Below the pieces are notes generated by a model. It was not told the DNA's origin. It saw only the letters and a list, made by a program, of their open reading frames with translations, and made no database searches. Below are positions 7,403 to 15,881 of a stretch of DNA of 64,000 nucleotides, one piece after another. Numbering within the stretch: the stretch's first letter is position 1; each line of letters starts with the position of its first letter. Source of the DNA: CAWBJP01 sp044867425 (GTDB lineage Bacteria; Actinomycetota; Acidimicrobiia; IMCC26256; BP-133); contig JBIOUX010000164.1 in NCBI GenBank assembly GCA_044867425.1, positions 11,912 through 75,911 of the forward strand. Reading direction: 5' to 3'. The position numbers and the translations under genes were made by a program.

Positions 7403-8995
7403 ATGCACGAGGGGCGGGCTCCGACCGACACGGTGTGGGATCTTGTCGCCCGCCGGGCCCGCCTTTCCGGTGACGAGCCGCTGGTCACCTTCGTGGAGGA
7501 CGGCCGGCCCGACGACAGCTACTCCTGGGTGGAGATCGCCGGGCAGGCCCAGGCGCTCGCCGCCCGGCTGGCGGATCTCGGCGTGACCCCCCGCCGGCCG
7601 GTGGCGCTCTTCGGGCTCAACAGCGCCGATTACATCGTCGCCCTGGCCGGCCTGGCCCGCCTCGGCGCCGTGGCCGTACCGCTCAACGCCATGCTCATCC
7701 CCCGGGAGATCGCCTGGCAGCTGGCCGACGCCGGGGCGGTGGCCCTGGTGGCCGAGGTGGAGGGCACCAAGCGCATGGATGAGGCGGCCGCGGCCACGGG
7801 TTTCACCGGTCCCCGGCTCAGCCTGCGGGGCGAGGCCGACGGGTGGGAGCCGCGACCCGTCAAGGGTACCCCGGACGGCCCCCCACCCGAGCCGGCCGAC
7901 GTGTTCGAGATCCTCTACACGTCGGGCACCACCGGCCACCCCAAGGGGGTGATGCTCACCCACCGGTCCATGGCCGTGGAGGCCGACAACGTCGCCTCCT
8001 ACTGGGCGGCCCGGCCTGACGACGTCTTCCTCGCCGTGCTCCCCCTCTTCCACGTGAACGCCCAACTGGTAACGCTGCTCCCCGCCCTGGCCACCGGCGC
8101 CCGCCTGGTCGTGACCCGGGGCTTCTCCGCCCGGTGCTGGATCGACGTGGTCCGGGCCCACGGGGTGACCGTCAGCTCGCTGGTCGGCACCCAGGTACGG
8201 GTGCTCATGGCCACTCCCGAGCGCCCCACCGACGCCGACAACCGGTTGCGCTGCATCCCCTACGGGCTGAACGTCCCCCTCGACATGTGGGCCGCCTTCG
8301 AGCAGCGCTTCGGGGCTCCGCTGTGCAACATCTACGGCCTGACCGAGGCGGTGGCCATCGCCAGCGCCGTCCCCCTGTACGGCGACCGGCGGATCCCGAG
8401 CGTGGGCCGGCCCGGCCGGGGCAAGGCCATCGGCGTCTTCGCCGACGACGGCACACCCTGCCCCCCCGGGGTGGAGGGCGAGATCCGGGTCCGGGGCGAG
8501 CCCGGCGTGTCGCTGATGCTGGGCTACCACAACCGGCCCCAGGAGACGGCCGAGGCTCTCCGGGGCGTGTGGCTGCACACCGGCGACATCGGACGGCTGG
8601 ACGAGGACGGCTATCTGACGTTCGTGGACCGGCGCAAGGAGGTGATCAAGCGCTCGGGGGAGAACGTGTCCGCCTCCGAGGTGGAGATGGTGGTGGGCGA
8701 GTTCCCGGGCGTGGCCGAGGCGGCCGTGGTGGGCCGGCCCGACCCGGTGCGCGACGAGGCCGTCGTCGCCTTCGTGGTGCCGGCGCCGGGGGCCGCCGTG
8801 GACGTCGCCGCCCTCGACGCCCACTGCCGGGCCGCACTGGCCCGATTCAAGGTGCCCGAGGAGTACCGGGTCATGGAGGCGCTGCCCCGGACCTCGATCG
8901 GCAAGGTGGAGAAGAAGACGCTGAGGGCGCTGCTGGAAACGGAGCCGGGACCTGCCCAGGGTTCCGGCGTGTCCCGGGAAACCGATGGAGGCTGA
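7403..8995 (+). CDS. AMP-dependent acyl-CoA ligase
   Basis: This 530-residue adenylate-forming enzyme activates a carboxylic acid to its CoA thioester via an acyl-AMP. Visible motifs are the phosphate-binding loop LYTSGTTGHPKGVMLTH, the A5-type YGLTEAV, the hinge region LHTGDIGRLDEDGYL with FVDRRKEVIKRSGENVS, and the carboxy-terminal catalytic Lys in TSIGKVEKKTLR. It resembles crotonobetaine/carnitine-type and medium-to-long chain ligases. ATG 7403 follows AAGG. The next gene starts 3 bp after the stop, so the two are cotranscribed. Confidence 0.92.
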   Translation: MHEGRAPTDTVWDLVARRARLSGDEPLVTFVEDGRPDDSYSWVEIAGQAQALAARLADLGVTPRRPVALFGLNSADYIVALAGLARLGAVAVPLNAMLIPREIAWQLADAGAVALVAEVEGTKRMDEAAAATGFTGPRLSLRGEADGWEPRPVKGTPDGPPPEPADVFEILYTSGTTGHPKGVMLTHRSMAVEADNVASYWAARPDDVFLAVLPLFHVNAQLVTLLPALATGARLVVTRGFSARCWIDVVRAHGVTVSSLVGTQVRVLMATPERPTDADNRLRCIPYGLNVPLDMWAAFEQRFGAPLCNIYGLTEAVAIASAVPLYGDRRIPSVGRPGRGKAIGVFADDGTPCPPGVEGEIRVRGEPGVSLMLGYHNRPQETAEALRGVWLHTGDIGRLDEDGYLTFVDRRKEVIKRSGENVSASEVEMVVGEFPGVAEAAVVGRPDPVRDEAVVAFVVPAPGAAVDVAALDAHCRAALARFKVPEEYRVMEALPRTSIGKVEKKTLRALLETEPGPAQGSGVSRETDGG

Positions 8996-8998
8996 ATC

Positions 8999-10720
8999 GT
9001 GACCGAATCGCTGGTGCACTGGGACTACTGGCTCAACACCTGGCCGAAGGCGCCGGTGGCCTGCACCCGGGCCAACGCCGCCGATGGCTATCCCCGGGCG
9101 CTGACCCCGATCAGCCAGGACCTGATCCTCACCTACGAGGAGGCGGCCGTCCGGCGCTTCTACTTCAAGGGCCTGGGGGTGCTCACGCAGGAGCAGGTGC
9201 CCGAGCCGTTCATGAACGCCCTCTATGGACTCGTATACCTCAACGCCGACCACATGGGCACCCTGGGAGAGGTCACCCCGGGCAGCTCCCGCCAGGCCAT
9301 GTACCAGCAGTTCTTCGGGCTCGACGCCGACCCCGCCTATCTCGCCCCCCGGCTCGGGCCGCAGGCGCAGCTGGCCCAGGGCGTCACCGGTCTGAAGGTC
9401 CTGCCCCGCATGCTGCGCCTGGCCGGCGGCACCGCCGCCAACATCGGGCGCCAGTCGGCCCGGGTCGCGGCCGCCCGCCCACCGGAAGGTGACCTCTCCG
9501 CCCTCACCGAGGCGGAGCTGGGCGCCTGGCTGCGCCGCCTGGACGACCTCCAGGTCGACTGCTGGTACACCCTCATGACCGGTGCCGGCCTGGCCAGCGC
9601 CTCCTTCGAGGTGGTCCGCAAGCTGCTGGCCGCCTGGGCCGGCGATGCCAACGGTGATCTCACCAACCGCCTCCACGTCGGCCTGGGGGGCAACGAGAGC
9701 GCCGAGTCGGGCCGGGCCGTGCGCCGGCTGGCGGACGTGGTCCGCCGGGAGGGCGCCGGCGCCGCCCTGGAGGAGGACGACCCCGAAGCCGCCCTCCGCG
9801 CCGCCAGCCCGGCGGCCGCCGCCGAGCTGGACAGCGTGCTCTTCCGATTCGGCCACCGGGGCCCGGCCGAGCTCGAGCTGGCCAACCCCAGCTTCCGGGC
9901 CGATCCCCGCCAGCTGCTCGACATCGTCCGGGCCGAGCTTGGCCGCCCGGCGAAGGGCGAGGAATCGCCGACCGTCCGCCGGGAGGCGGAAGCCGAGCTG
10001 GCCCAGCGGCTCGGGCCGGTCAAGCGCCGGGTGGCGTTGCCCCTGCTGCGCCGCTCGCAGAACCAGATGGCCCTGCGCGAGAACGGCAAGATCCCCGCCA
10101 CCCGGCTCTTCGACGAGATCCGGCGCCTCCTTTCCGTGGCGGCGCCGCTCCTTACCGCCCGGGGCGTGCTCCCAGCGCCGGAGCGGGTGTTCTACCTGCG
10201 CCACACCGAGCTCCACGCCGCCCTGGCCGGCGGGGAGGGGCCAGGGACGGACGAGATCGAGCGCCGCCACCGGGCCCACCAGGACTGCCTGGCCCTGGAC
10301 CTGCCCGAGCTCGTGGAGGTGGGCCCCGGCTGGATGCACCCCCTCGACGACGCCTTCATCCGGGAGCGGGGCCTGCTGCCGCCCGAGAAGGTGGAGGCCG
10401 GCACCACCCGGCTGCACGGCATCGCCGCCGCCCCCGGCACCCTGACCGGCACCGCCCGGGTGCTCGACGATCCCTATGGCGACTTCGACGCCGGCGACAT
10501 CCTCTTCGCCCGGACCGTCGATCCCGGCTGGGCTCCGATCCTGGCCTGCGCCGGCGCCGTCGTGCTCGACATCGGCGGCGTGCTCTCCCACGGGGCGGTG
10601 GTGGCCCGCGAGCTGGGCATCCCCTGTGTGGTCAACGTCAAGGTGGGCACGGAGATGGCCGTGAGCGGGTCGACCGTCACCGTCGACGGCTCCGCCGGCG
10701 AGGTTCAGCTCGATGGCTGA
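8999..10720 (+). CDS. PEP-utilising-enzyme-like protein without ATP-grasp domain
   Basis: This 573-residue protein ends in a phosphohistidine swivelling domain: GVLSHGAVVARELGIPCVVNV at about residues 525-546 carries the phosphorylatable His. The amino-terminal 450 residues are helical and resemble the middle part of PEP-synthase or rifampin-phosphotransferase-like proteins (FRFGHRGPAELEL). The ATP-grasp domain that would phosphorylate the His is absent. It therefore either works with a separate partner or has another role. GTG 8999 is preceded by GGAGG with good spacing. A related gene at 17428 is split by a transposon. Confidence 0.75.
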   Translation: MTESLVHWDYWLNTWPKAPVACTRANAADGYPRALTPISQDLILTYEEAAVRRFYFKGLGVLTQEQVPEPFMNALYGLVYLNADHMGTLGEVTPGSSRQAMYQQFFGLDADPAYLAPRLGPQAQLAQGVTGLKVLPRMLRLAGGTAANIGRQSARVAAARPPEGDLSALTEAELGAWLRRLDDLQVDCWYTLMTGAGLASASFEVVRKLLAAWAGDANGDLTNRLHVGLGGNESAESGRAVRRLADVVRREGAGAALEEDDPEAALRAASPAAAAELDSVLFRFGHRGPAELELANPSFRADPRQLLDIVRAELGRPAKGEESPTVRREAEAELAQRLGPVKRRVALPLLRRSQNQMALRENGKIPATRLFDEIRRLLSVAAPLLTARGVLPAPERVFYLRHTELHAALAGGEGPGTDEIERRHRAHQDCLALDLPELVEVGPGWMHPLDDAFIRERGLLPPEKVEAGTTRLHGIAAAPGTLTGTARVLDDPYGDFDAGDILFARTVDPGWAPILACAGAVVLDIGGVLSHGAVVARELGIPCVVNVKVGTEMAVSGSTVTVDGSAGEVQLDG

Positions 10721-10751
10721 CCGTCGGTAATCTGGCCCGTCAGTGTCGCTT

Positions 10752-11039
10752 ATGGCGTTTTTCATCTGGCTGCGGGAGGAGTGGGACCGGGCCCTCGGCT
10801 TCGGTCTGACGGCCCTGGGCGGGGTCCTGATCCTGGCCGGCTGGTCGGGCGCCAGCGGCTCGCCCTTCGTGGTCGACCAGCTCTCCTATCTGATGTCGGG
10901 AGGCATCGGCGGCCTGTTCCTCCTGGGGACGGGGACCACCTTCATCCTCCTGGCCGACCTGCACGACGAGTGGCGCAAGCTCGACCGGGTGGAGACGCAC
11001 TTGCGGCGGGCGCCGGGCTCGGCCCGCCGGGATGAGTAA
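10752..11039 (+). CDS. Two-helix membrane protein with DEWRKLDR motif (paralog 1)
   Basis: This 95-residue protein has two membrane helices (about residues 15-35 and 48-70) and a carboxy-terminal cytosolic motif HDEWRKLDRVE. It shares LREEWD, SGSPF, LSYLMSGGIGGLFLLG and DEWRKLDR with proteins at 15192 and 31036. The start at ATG 10752 matches paralog 3 in length exactly (12 residues to EWD); a GTG at 10743 is an alternative, with a -10-like TAATCT at 10728-10733. The function is unknown. Its stop overlaps the next start by 8 bp. Confidence 0.7.
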   Translation: MAFFIWLREEWDRALGFGLTALGGVLILAGWSGASGSPFVVDQLSYLMSGGIGGLFLLGTGTTFILLADLHDEWRKLDRVETHLRRAPGSARRDE

Positions 11040-12165
11040 CCGCCGCCGGACCGGGACCGGCCGTCCGGCATCCCCTGCTCATCGGGGGCGCAGCAACGGG
11101 AGCAGGGCCAAGCTGGTGGCCGCCGTCGGCCTGCCGCTGCTGGTGGCCGTCGGCCTCATCGGCTTGATCCCGAGCTCCGACTCGAATGACGACAACCCGG
11201 TGGTGGAATCGACCACGACCACCACGAAGCCGGTGTCGGCCGAAGCCAAGGCGTTCCAGACCCGGGTGGACGACGCCCTGCGAGCGTTCGCCGAGCGCCT
11301 GCCCCCCGTCATCAAGGCGGCGGGAGCGTGGATTGAAGGCACGGCGCCGCCGGAGAACCTGACCGGCGAGCTCTCTCTCTTCCTGCCCGAGGCGGTGAAG
11401 GCCCGCCAGGCCGTCGGCGCCATCCCGGTGTTGAAGGAGTCGCCCGGCGTGCGGGATCTCTACCGGGACGCCGTGGGTCTCTACATCGACTTCGGCCGGG
11501 TCTACCTGACCGCCGTCGACCCGGCCGCCGAACCGCTGAAAACTCAGCTCGACCTCGCCGCCCGGCGGCTCCGCGTGCTGGCCGACCGGATCTACGACCA
11601 GGGCCGGACGCTGATCGACCCGGCCAGCCAGTCCCTGGGCGACGAGAGCGTGGAGATCCGCCGGGCCCCGGAGGTGCCGGACTGGGAGGCGGAGGGCCTG
11701 GCCGCCGGGCCGCCCCTGGCCGAGGCGCCTCCGCCGCCGCCGGAGGCGCCGCCCGAGCGGGAAGGCGCCCGGGAGGAGGAGCCGGAGAAGGAGTGGCTGA
11801 ACCGGCTGCGCAAGGCGAGGTTCCCCTCCGGAGCCGACCTGGCCGCCGCCATCACGGCCGGCGACGCCCCGCGTCTGGGCGGGCTGGCCGAGACCTACCT
11901 GGCGTCGGTGGCCGCCCTGCGCGTCGCCCCCGACCCCGAAGGCGGCCGGGTACGGGGGGCGGTGGTGGCGCTCAGCTTCCTGGTCGACGCCGAATCGGCC
12001 CGGGTGGCACAGATGGCCGCCCTGCTGCCCGACGGGCCGGCCCGAGACCGCCTGGCGACCGTCGCCCGGCGGCTGGCCCTCATCGGAGAGAACCTGCTCG
12101 AGCCCGACCTGCGGGGCCGCCCGTCAGGCTTGGACGCCGGGCTCCTCGAGGACACCGCCCCCTGA
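11032..12165 (+). CDS. Membrane-anchored extracytoplasmic protein of unknown function
   Basis: This 377-residue protein has one membrane anchor (about residues 26-45: KLVAAVGLPLLVAVGLIGLI), then a Thr-rich linker (TTTTTK), a helical domain to about residue 210, a Pro/Glu-rich spacer (about 225-255) and a second helical domain of about 110 residues. I recognise no family. It overlaps the two-helix protein gene upstream, so the pair is probably translated together and may form a membrane complex. Confidence 0.65.
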   Translation: MSNRRRTGTGRPASPAHRGRSNGSRAKLVAAVGLPLLVAVGLIGLIPSSDSNDDNPVVESTTTTTKPVSAEAKAFQTRVDDALRAFAERLPPVIKAAGAWIEGTAPPENLTGELSLFLPEAVKARQAVGAIPVLKESPGVRDLYRDAVGLYIDFGRVYLTAVDPAAEPLKTQLDLAARRLRVLADRIYDQGRTLIDPASQSLGDESVEIRRAPEVPDWEAEGLAAGPPLAEAPPPPPEAPPEREGAREEEPEKEWLNRLRKARFPSGADLAAAITAGDAPRLGGLAETYLASVAALRVAPDPEGGRVRGAVVALSFLVDAESARVAQMAALLPDGPARDRLATVARRLALIGENLLEPDLRGRPSGLDAGLLEDTAP

Positions 12166-12169
12166 GGGA

Positions 12170-13078
12170 TCAGAGTCCCAGCGCGGCGCGATGCCAGGGC
12201 GCCGGCCCGGCCAGCTCGTGGACTTCGAAGATGCCCGTGCCGAGACGCCCACCGCACTCGAAGACGCTGAACCCGTCGGTGAAGAAGAAGTCCCCGTGGC
12301 TGGTGACGCTGGCCACGTCCACGGTCCCCGTGATGCGGTACCCGCCACCGTCCTTTGTCCAGATGCGGGCGTCGCAGCCGGTGGGGGAGTGGCCGTCGTC
12401 GGCCACCCGGGCGCCGGTGTCGACCCGGGTGACGGGGTGGAAGCGACCGCCGTCGTAGACGTAGCCGAAGTCCTGGCGGCCCGCGGCGGTGGTGAAGCTG
12501 AAGACCGAGCAGAACAGGTCCTCGGAGAACGTGGCCCACAACCAGCGGTGGGTGAGGATGGCGCCGTAGTGGCGGGGCCCCCAGGAATGGTCCTGGTAGG
12601 CGAAGCCGGCCACCGTCGCCTCCCGGTCACCCGCCGACACGGTGCCCGCCACCCGCCCCATCGACTCGTAATGGCCCTTGCCCACGTCGGCGCCGGGGAC
12701 GTCGAGGGTGAAGGAGAACGGGTCGGAGAACGCCTCGTAGACGACCTCCGCCCGCACGCCCGGGTACTCGGCGGTGAGGGCGAGCGACCGCAGCGGCGTT
12801 TTGGTGACGACGCGCATGCCGCCGATGGCGATGTCGGGGAAGTCCTCGTCCGGCAGGGGCAGGTCGTGGGACTGGAACTTGCCCACCACCCGGCCGTCGA
12901 GCACCAACCAGCTCCACACGTCGGCCCGTCCGGCGAGGCGCTGCAGGCCCAGATGGTGGAAGCCGCCGGCGCGGGCGGCGGGGTCGTACCAACCCAGGAA
13001 CCAGCTCTCCTGCCAGCGATCGTCCGCCTCGGGCCCGGGCCGGTGGGCGTCGTTGTCCTCAGGCCTGATCGTCTCCAT
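12170..13078 (-). CDS. AttH/CrtC-like (DUF7064-type) protein, second copy
   Basis: This 302-residue protein is a paralog of the one at 6430-7392. It carries WQESWFLGWYD near residue 23, GRVAGTVSAGDREATV and the hallmark YQDHSWGPRHYGAI followed by THRWLWA. The molecular function of the family is not established. It is transcribed divergently from the gene at 13156, and operator site C lies between the two. It converges on the gene ending at 12165 with only 4 bp between stops. Confidence 0.72.
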   Translation of the reverse strand: METIRPEDNDAHRPGPEADDRWQESWFLGWYDPAARAGGFHHLGLQRLAGRADVWSWLVLDGRVVGKFQSHDLPLPDEDFPDIAIGGMRVVTKTPLRSLALTAEYPGVRAEVVYEAFSDPFSFTLDVPGADVGKGHYESMGRVAGTVSAGDREATVAGFAYQDHSWGPRHYGAILTHRWLWATFSEDLFCSVFSFTTAAGRQDFGYVYDGGRFHPVTRVDTGARVADDGHSPTGCDARIWTKDGGGYRITGTVDVASVTSHGDFFFTDGFSVFECGGRLGTGIFEVHELAGPAPWHRAALGL

Positions 13079-13097
13079 GCGGCTATGCTACCACCTC

Positions 13098-13126
13098 TTG
13101 CGAATGACGGTTCAGTCAGCTAGGCT
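13098..13126 (+). promoter_or_regulatory. Divergent promoter region with TetR-type operator, site C
   Basis: The operator GCGAATGA-CGGT-TCAGTCAG spans 13100-13119 in the 77-bp gap between two divergent genes. For the rightward gene, TTGCGA (13098-13103), a 17-bp spacer and TAGGCT (13121-13126) form a candidate promoter that encloses the site. One repressor could therefore control both directions. Confidence 0.6.
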
Positions 13127-13155
13127 CCCGTGCACGGAGGATCGACGGGGGACTC

Positions 13156-13737
13156 ATGACGCCTGATCTCACTGACAAGGCCTGTGATCTGCTGCACCAG
13201 CTGCGGCTGCGCGGTTTCCTGGCCGCCACGGGCAACGCCATCGAAGCCGAACTGGCCGACGCCGGGTGTGTGGCGCTGCGGGGTTCCAACCTGGCGCTGA
13301 CGCCGGCCGGGCGGGAGGGGCACGCCGCCTGGGCCCGCCTGCCCGAAGGATCACCGGCGGAGGAAGCCGGTCGCACCGCCTACCAGCGGTTCATGCCGCT
13401 GAACACCGAGTTGCTCAAGATCTGTACCGCCTGGCAGCTCCGGGACGACGGCAGCCCCAACGACCACTCCGACCGGGCCTACGACTTCGGTGTCCTGGAG
13501 CGCCTCGACCGGCTCCACGAGCGGATCGCCCCGCTCGTCGCCCGCCTGGCTGAAACGGTGCCCCGTTTCGCCGCCTACCCGGAGCGCCTCGTCGCCGCCC
13601 TGGACCGGATCGCCGACGACCGCCAGTGGATGGCCTCACCCCGGTGCGACTCCTACCACACCGTCTGGATGCAGATGCACGAGGACCTCCTCTGTGCCAT
13701 CGGGGCGTCGCGGGCCGACGAACCCGAACCTACCTAG
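13156..13737 (+). CDS. MarR-like winged-helix protein with extra C-terminal domain
   Basis: This 193-residue protein begins with a probable winged-helix fold (LLHQLRLRGF, NAIEAELADAGCVAL, wing LALTPAGREGHAAW; residues 10-60), as in MarR-like regulators. A second domain of about 120 residues follows (FMPLNTELLKICTAWQLR, NDHSDRAYDFGVLERLDRLH). I do not recognise the second domain. It may sense a ligand or interact with the PEP-utilising-type proteins nearby. GGAGG lies upstream. Whether it binds DNA is inference. Confidence 0.6.
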   Translation: MTPDLTDKACDLLHQLRLRGFLAATGNAIEAELADAGCVALRGSNLALTPAGREGHAAWARLPEGSPAEEAGRTAYQRFMPLNTELLKICTAWQLRDDGSPNDHSDRAYDFGVLERLDRLHERIAPLVARLAETVPRFAAYPERLVAALDRIADDRQWMASPRCDSYHTVWMQMHEDLLCAIGASRADEPEPT

Positions 13738-13767
13738 ACCGACCCGAGGACCAAGGGGGACCGACAC

Positions 13768-15195
13768 ATGGCTGGACGGACCATCAAGCGGCACCGGCGC
13801 TGGGGACGCGGTGCCGGCGCCCTGGCCCTCCTGATGGGTGGTGCGATCTCGGTCTGGCCCGGGGCCCGGGTCTCGGCCCAGACCGGCGATTCCGGCGCCG
13901 CCCGCAGCCTGGTGGCCGCCGCCTCGGCCCAGGGCATCCGGATGACCTACACCGTCCCCGACCTCTTCGTGGTGACCGAGTTCATGGACGGCGGCGGGCC
14001 CGTGGCCCAGGCCACCGTCGACTCCACCGGCCGGGCCATCAGCTTCGCCTCCCTGCCCTACCCGGGGGAGAACGCCGTCACCGCCCCCGGCCTGGCCTCA
14101 TTCGCCACGGGCGTCCCGGTGCCCAACTACCCCTTCTACGCCCGGGCCGACCATCCGGTGCAGCCCAGCTCGGAGGTGAAGGACCCGAGCGGTACCTATT
14201 CCATGGTGGCCACCGCCGACCAGGGCAAGGCGGCCGGGTCGGCCGACTTCCTCTTCGGCGGGGCCGAGGCGCCGGTGTCGGGATCGGCCGCCGACGCCTC
14301 CGGGCTCCTCGAGGGCAACGGGGTGAAGGTGGAGGCGGTCTCGGTGAGCAAGGGTCTGGATCTCGGGCAGGGGGCGCTGCGGATCGCCTCCGTCACCAGC
14401 CGCTCGGTCACGACCTACACGGCCGGGGCGGAGAAGCCGGAGACGAAGACCGAGCTCGTCATCGAAGGGGCCAAAGTCGGCGACCAGCCCGTGACCATCG
14501 GGCCCGACGGTGTGCACCCCGGCGGCCAGACGGTGCCCGTCCCCATCGGGAGCGGGACGGACAGCCTCAACCAGGCGCTCGCCCAGGCCGGCATCAGGGT
14601 CAAGACCATCGAGTTCTCCGAATTCGAGGGCGGCGCCGCCGGCGACGCGCTCGAGATCACCGTGAAGCACCCCATTCCGGGGGCGGAGAACGTCCAGGGC
14701 ACCTTCGTCTACCAGATGGGTGGAGCCACCTCCTATGTCGCCTTCGGCGAGGGCGGGATGCCGGGTCTCCCGGTCGACGACGTCCCGCTGCCGGACGGAG
14801 GTTCCGGGAACGGTCCGGTGAGCGCGGAGTCTCCGCCGGCGTCGTCGACGACGTCGGGTGGGGACGCGACCGGCGCCGCTCTGGATGTGTCGCTGCCCGC
14901 CGGCGTGGCCGGGGAGCCCTTCCCGCTGGCCCTCAGCAACGGGTCGCTGACGCTGGGCGCCGGCACCTCCTCCCAGCTGGCCGCCCCCGGTGGGGCCGGC
15001 TCCGGGGTGACGTCGGGGTCGGGGTCGTACGCCGCGCCAGCCGTGGGCGGCAACGCCCAACCGGTGGTGCTGGCCCGGGACTTCTCCGACACCACCAAGG
15101 CGCTGTTCGCCATCCTGGCGATAGCCGGGGCCGTGCTGGTGTCGTCCTCCGCGCTGTGGCGCTTCCGGGGGGTGTCGGCCCTGTGGAAGGGGTGA
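13768..15195 (+). CDS. Secreted, C-terminally anchored protein of unknown function
   Basis: This 475-residue protein has a signal peptide (GAGALALLMGGAISVWPG, cut near SAQ), a large beta-rich extracellular part, a Ser/Gly/Ala-rich linker (about 345-430) and a carboxy-terminal membrane helix (TTKALFAILAIAGAVLVSSSALW) with basic tail. I do not recognise the extracellular domain. The ribosome site aaggggga precedes ATG 13768. Its stop overlaps the next start as GTGA, so it is coupled to the membrane protein at 15192 and the binding protein after it. Confidence 0.68.
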   Translation: MAGRTIKRHRRWGRGAGALALLMGGAISVWPGARVSAQTGDSGAARSLVAAASAQGIRMTYTVPDLFVVTEFMDGGGPVAQATVDSTGRAISFASLPYPGENAVTAPGLASFATGVPVPNYPFYARADHPVQPSSEVKDPSGTYSMVATADQGKAAGSADFLFGGAEAPVSGSAADASGLLEGNGVKVEAVSVSKGLDLGQGALRIASVTSRSVTTYTAGAEKPETKTELVIEGAKVGDQPVTIGPDGVHPGGQTVPVPIGSGTDSLNQALAQAGIRVKTIEFSEFEGGAAGDALEITVKHPIPGAENVQGTFVYQMGGATSYVAFGEGGMPGLPVDDVPLPDGGSGNGPVSAESPPASSTTSGGDATGAALDVSLPAGVAGEPFPLALSNGSLTLGAGTSSQLAAPGGAGSGVTSGSGSYAAPAVGGNAQPVVLARDFSDTTKALFAILAIAGAVLVSSSALWRFRGVSALWKG

Positions 15196-15881
15196 GCCGG
15201 CTGCGGGCCCAGTGGGACTGGGTCGCCGGGTTCGTTCTCATGGGCCTGGGCGCGGTCCTGGTGGTGGTCAGCACCATCAGCGTGAGCGGTTCCCGCTACG
15301 CCAGCGACCAGCTCTCCTACATCGTGTCCGGCGGGCTCGGCGGTCTCCTGCTGCTCGGCGCCGGGGCCACCCTGGTCATCACCGCCGGGCTGTCGGACGA
15401 ATGGCGCAAGCTGGACCGGCTGGAAGACGCCCTGCCCTACCCCAAGATCCCGGTACCGAGCGTGCGGGTGCTCGTCCGGCGCGGCCGTCTGATCGCCGGC
15501 GCCGGGATGCTGCTGACGGCCATCTTCCTGGCCATCGCCTGGAGCCGGGCGTCGGGCGAGGCCGACCCCGAACCGGGGCTGCAGGCTCTGGGGACCGGCG
15601 TCATCGGCCTGCTCATCGGGAGCCTCATGGCGGCCTTCGCCACGCTGGGACTGAAGCGCCGCATCCAGCTCCGCAAGAACCGCCTGTTCGCGCCCTGGCT
15701 CGTGGAGAAGCTCGTGTCCGCGCCATCTCCGGCGCGGAACGGACGCGTCCTCGTGGCCACCGGCCTGACCCGATACCACCACTCCGGCTGCCCGGCCATC
15801 ACCGGGCTGGCCACCCGCGAGGTGAACCGGAGCCAGATTCCCAAGGAGCTGGAGCCATGCGAACTCTGCGAGGTGGAATAG
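15192..15881 (+). CDS. Four-helix membrane protein with DEWRKLDR motif (paralog 2) and Cys motif
   Basis: This 229-residue protein repeats the two-helix family in its first 75 residues (AQWDWVAGF, SGSRYASDQLSY, SGGLGGLLLLGAGATL, DEWRKLDRLE). It then adds two more membrane helices (about 95-115 and 130-150) and a tail with a His/Cys pattern RYHHSGCPA...EPCELC resembling small zinc-binding motifs. The GTG start at 15192 overlaps the upstream stop. Its end overlaps the start of the lipoprotein at 15857 by 25 bp, implying a transport-linked role. Confidence 0.65.
   Translation: MSRLRAQWDWVAGFVLMGLGAVLVVVSTISVSGSRYASDQLSYIVSGGLGGLLLLGAGATLVITAGLSDEWRKLDRLEDALPYPKIPVPSVRVLVRRGRLIAGAGMLLTAIFLAIAWSRASGEADPEPGLQALGTGVIGLLIGSLMAAFATLGLKRRIQLRKNRLFAPWLVEKLVSAPSPARNGRVLVATGLTRYHHSGCPAITGLATREVNRSQIPKELEPCELCEVE

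Noticed and set aside
7379..10765. A minus-strand open frame of over 1100 codons
   Set aside because: It is antisense to the CoA ligase and PEP-utilising-type genes and consists of Gly/His/Pro-rich sequence without motifs.
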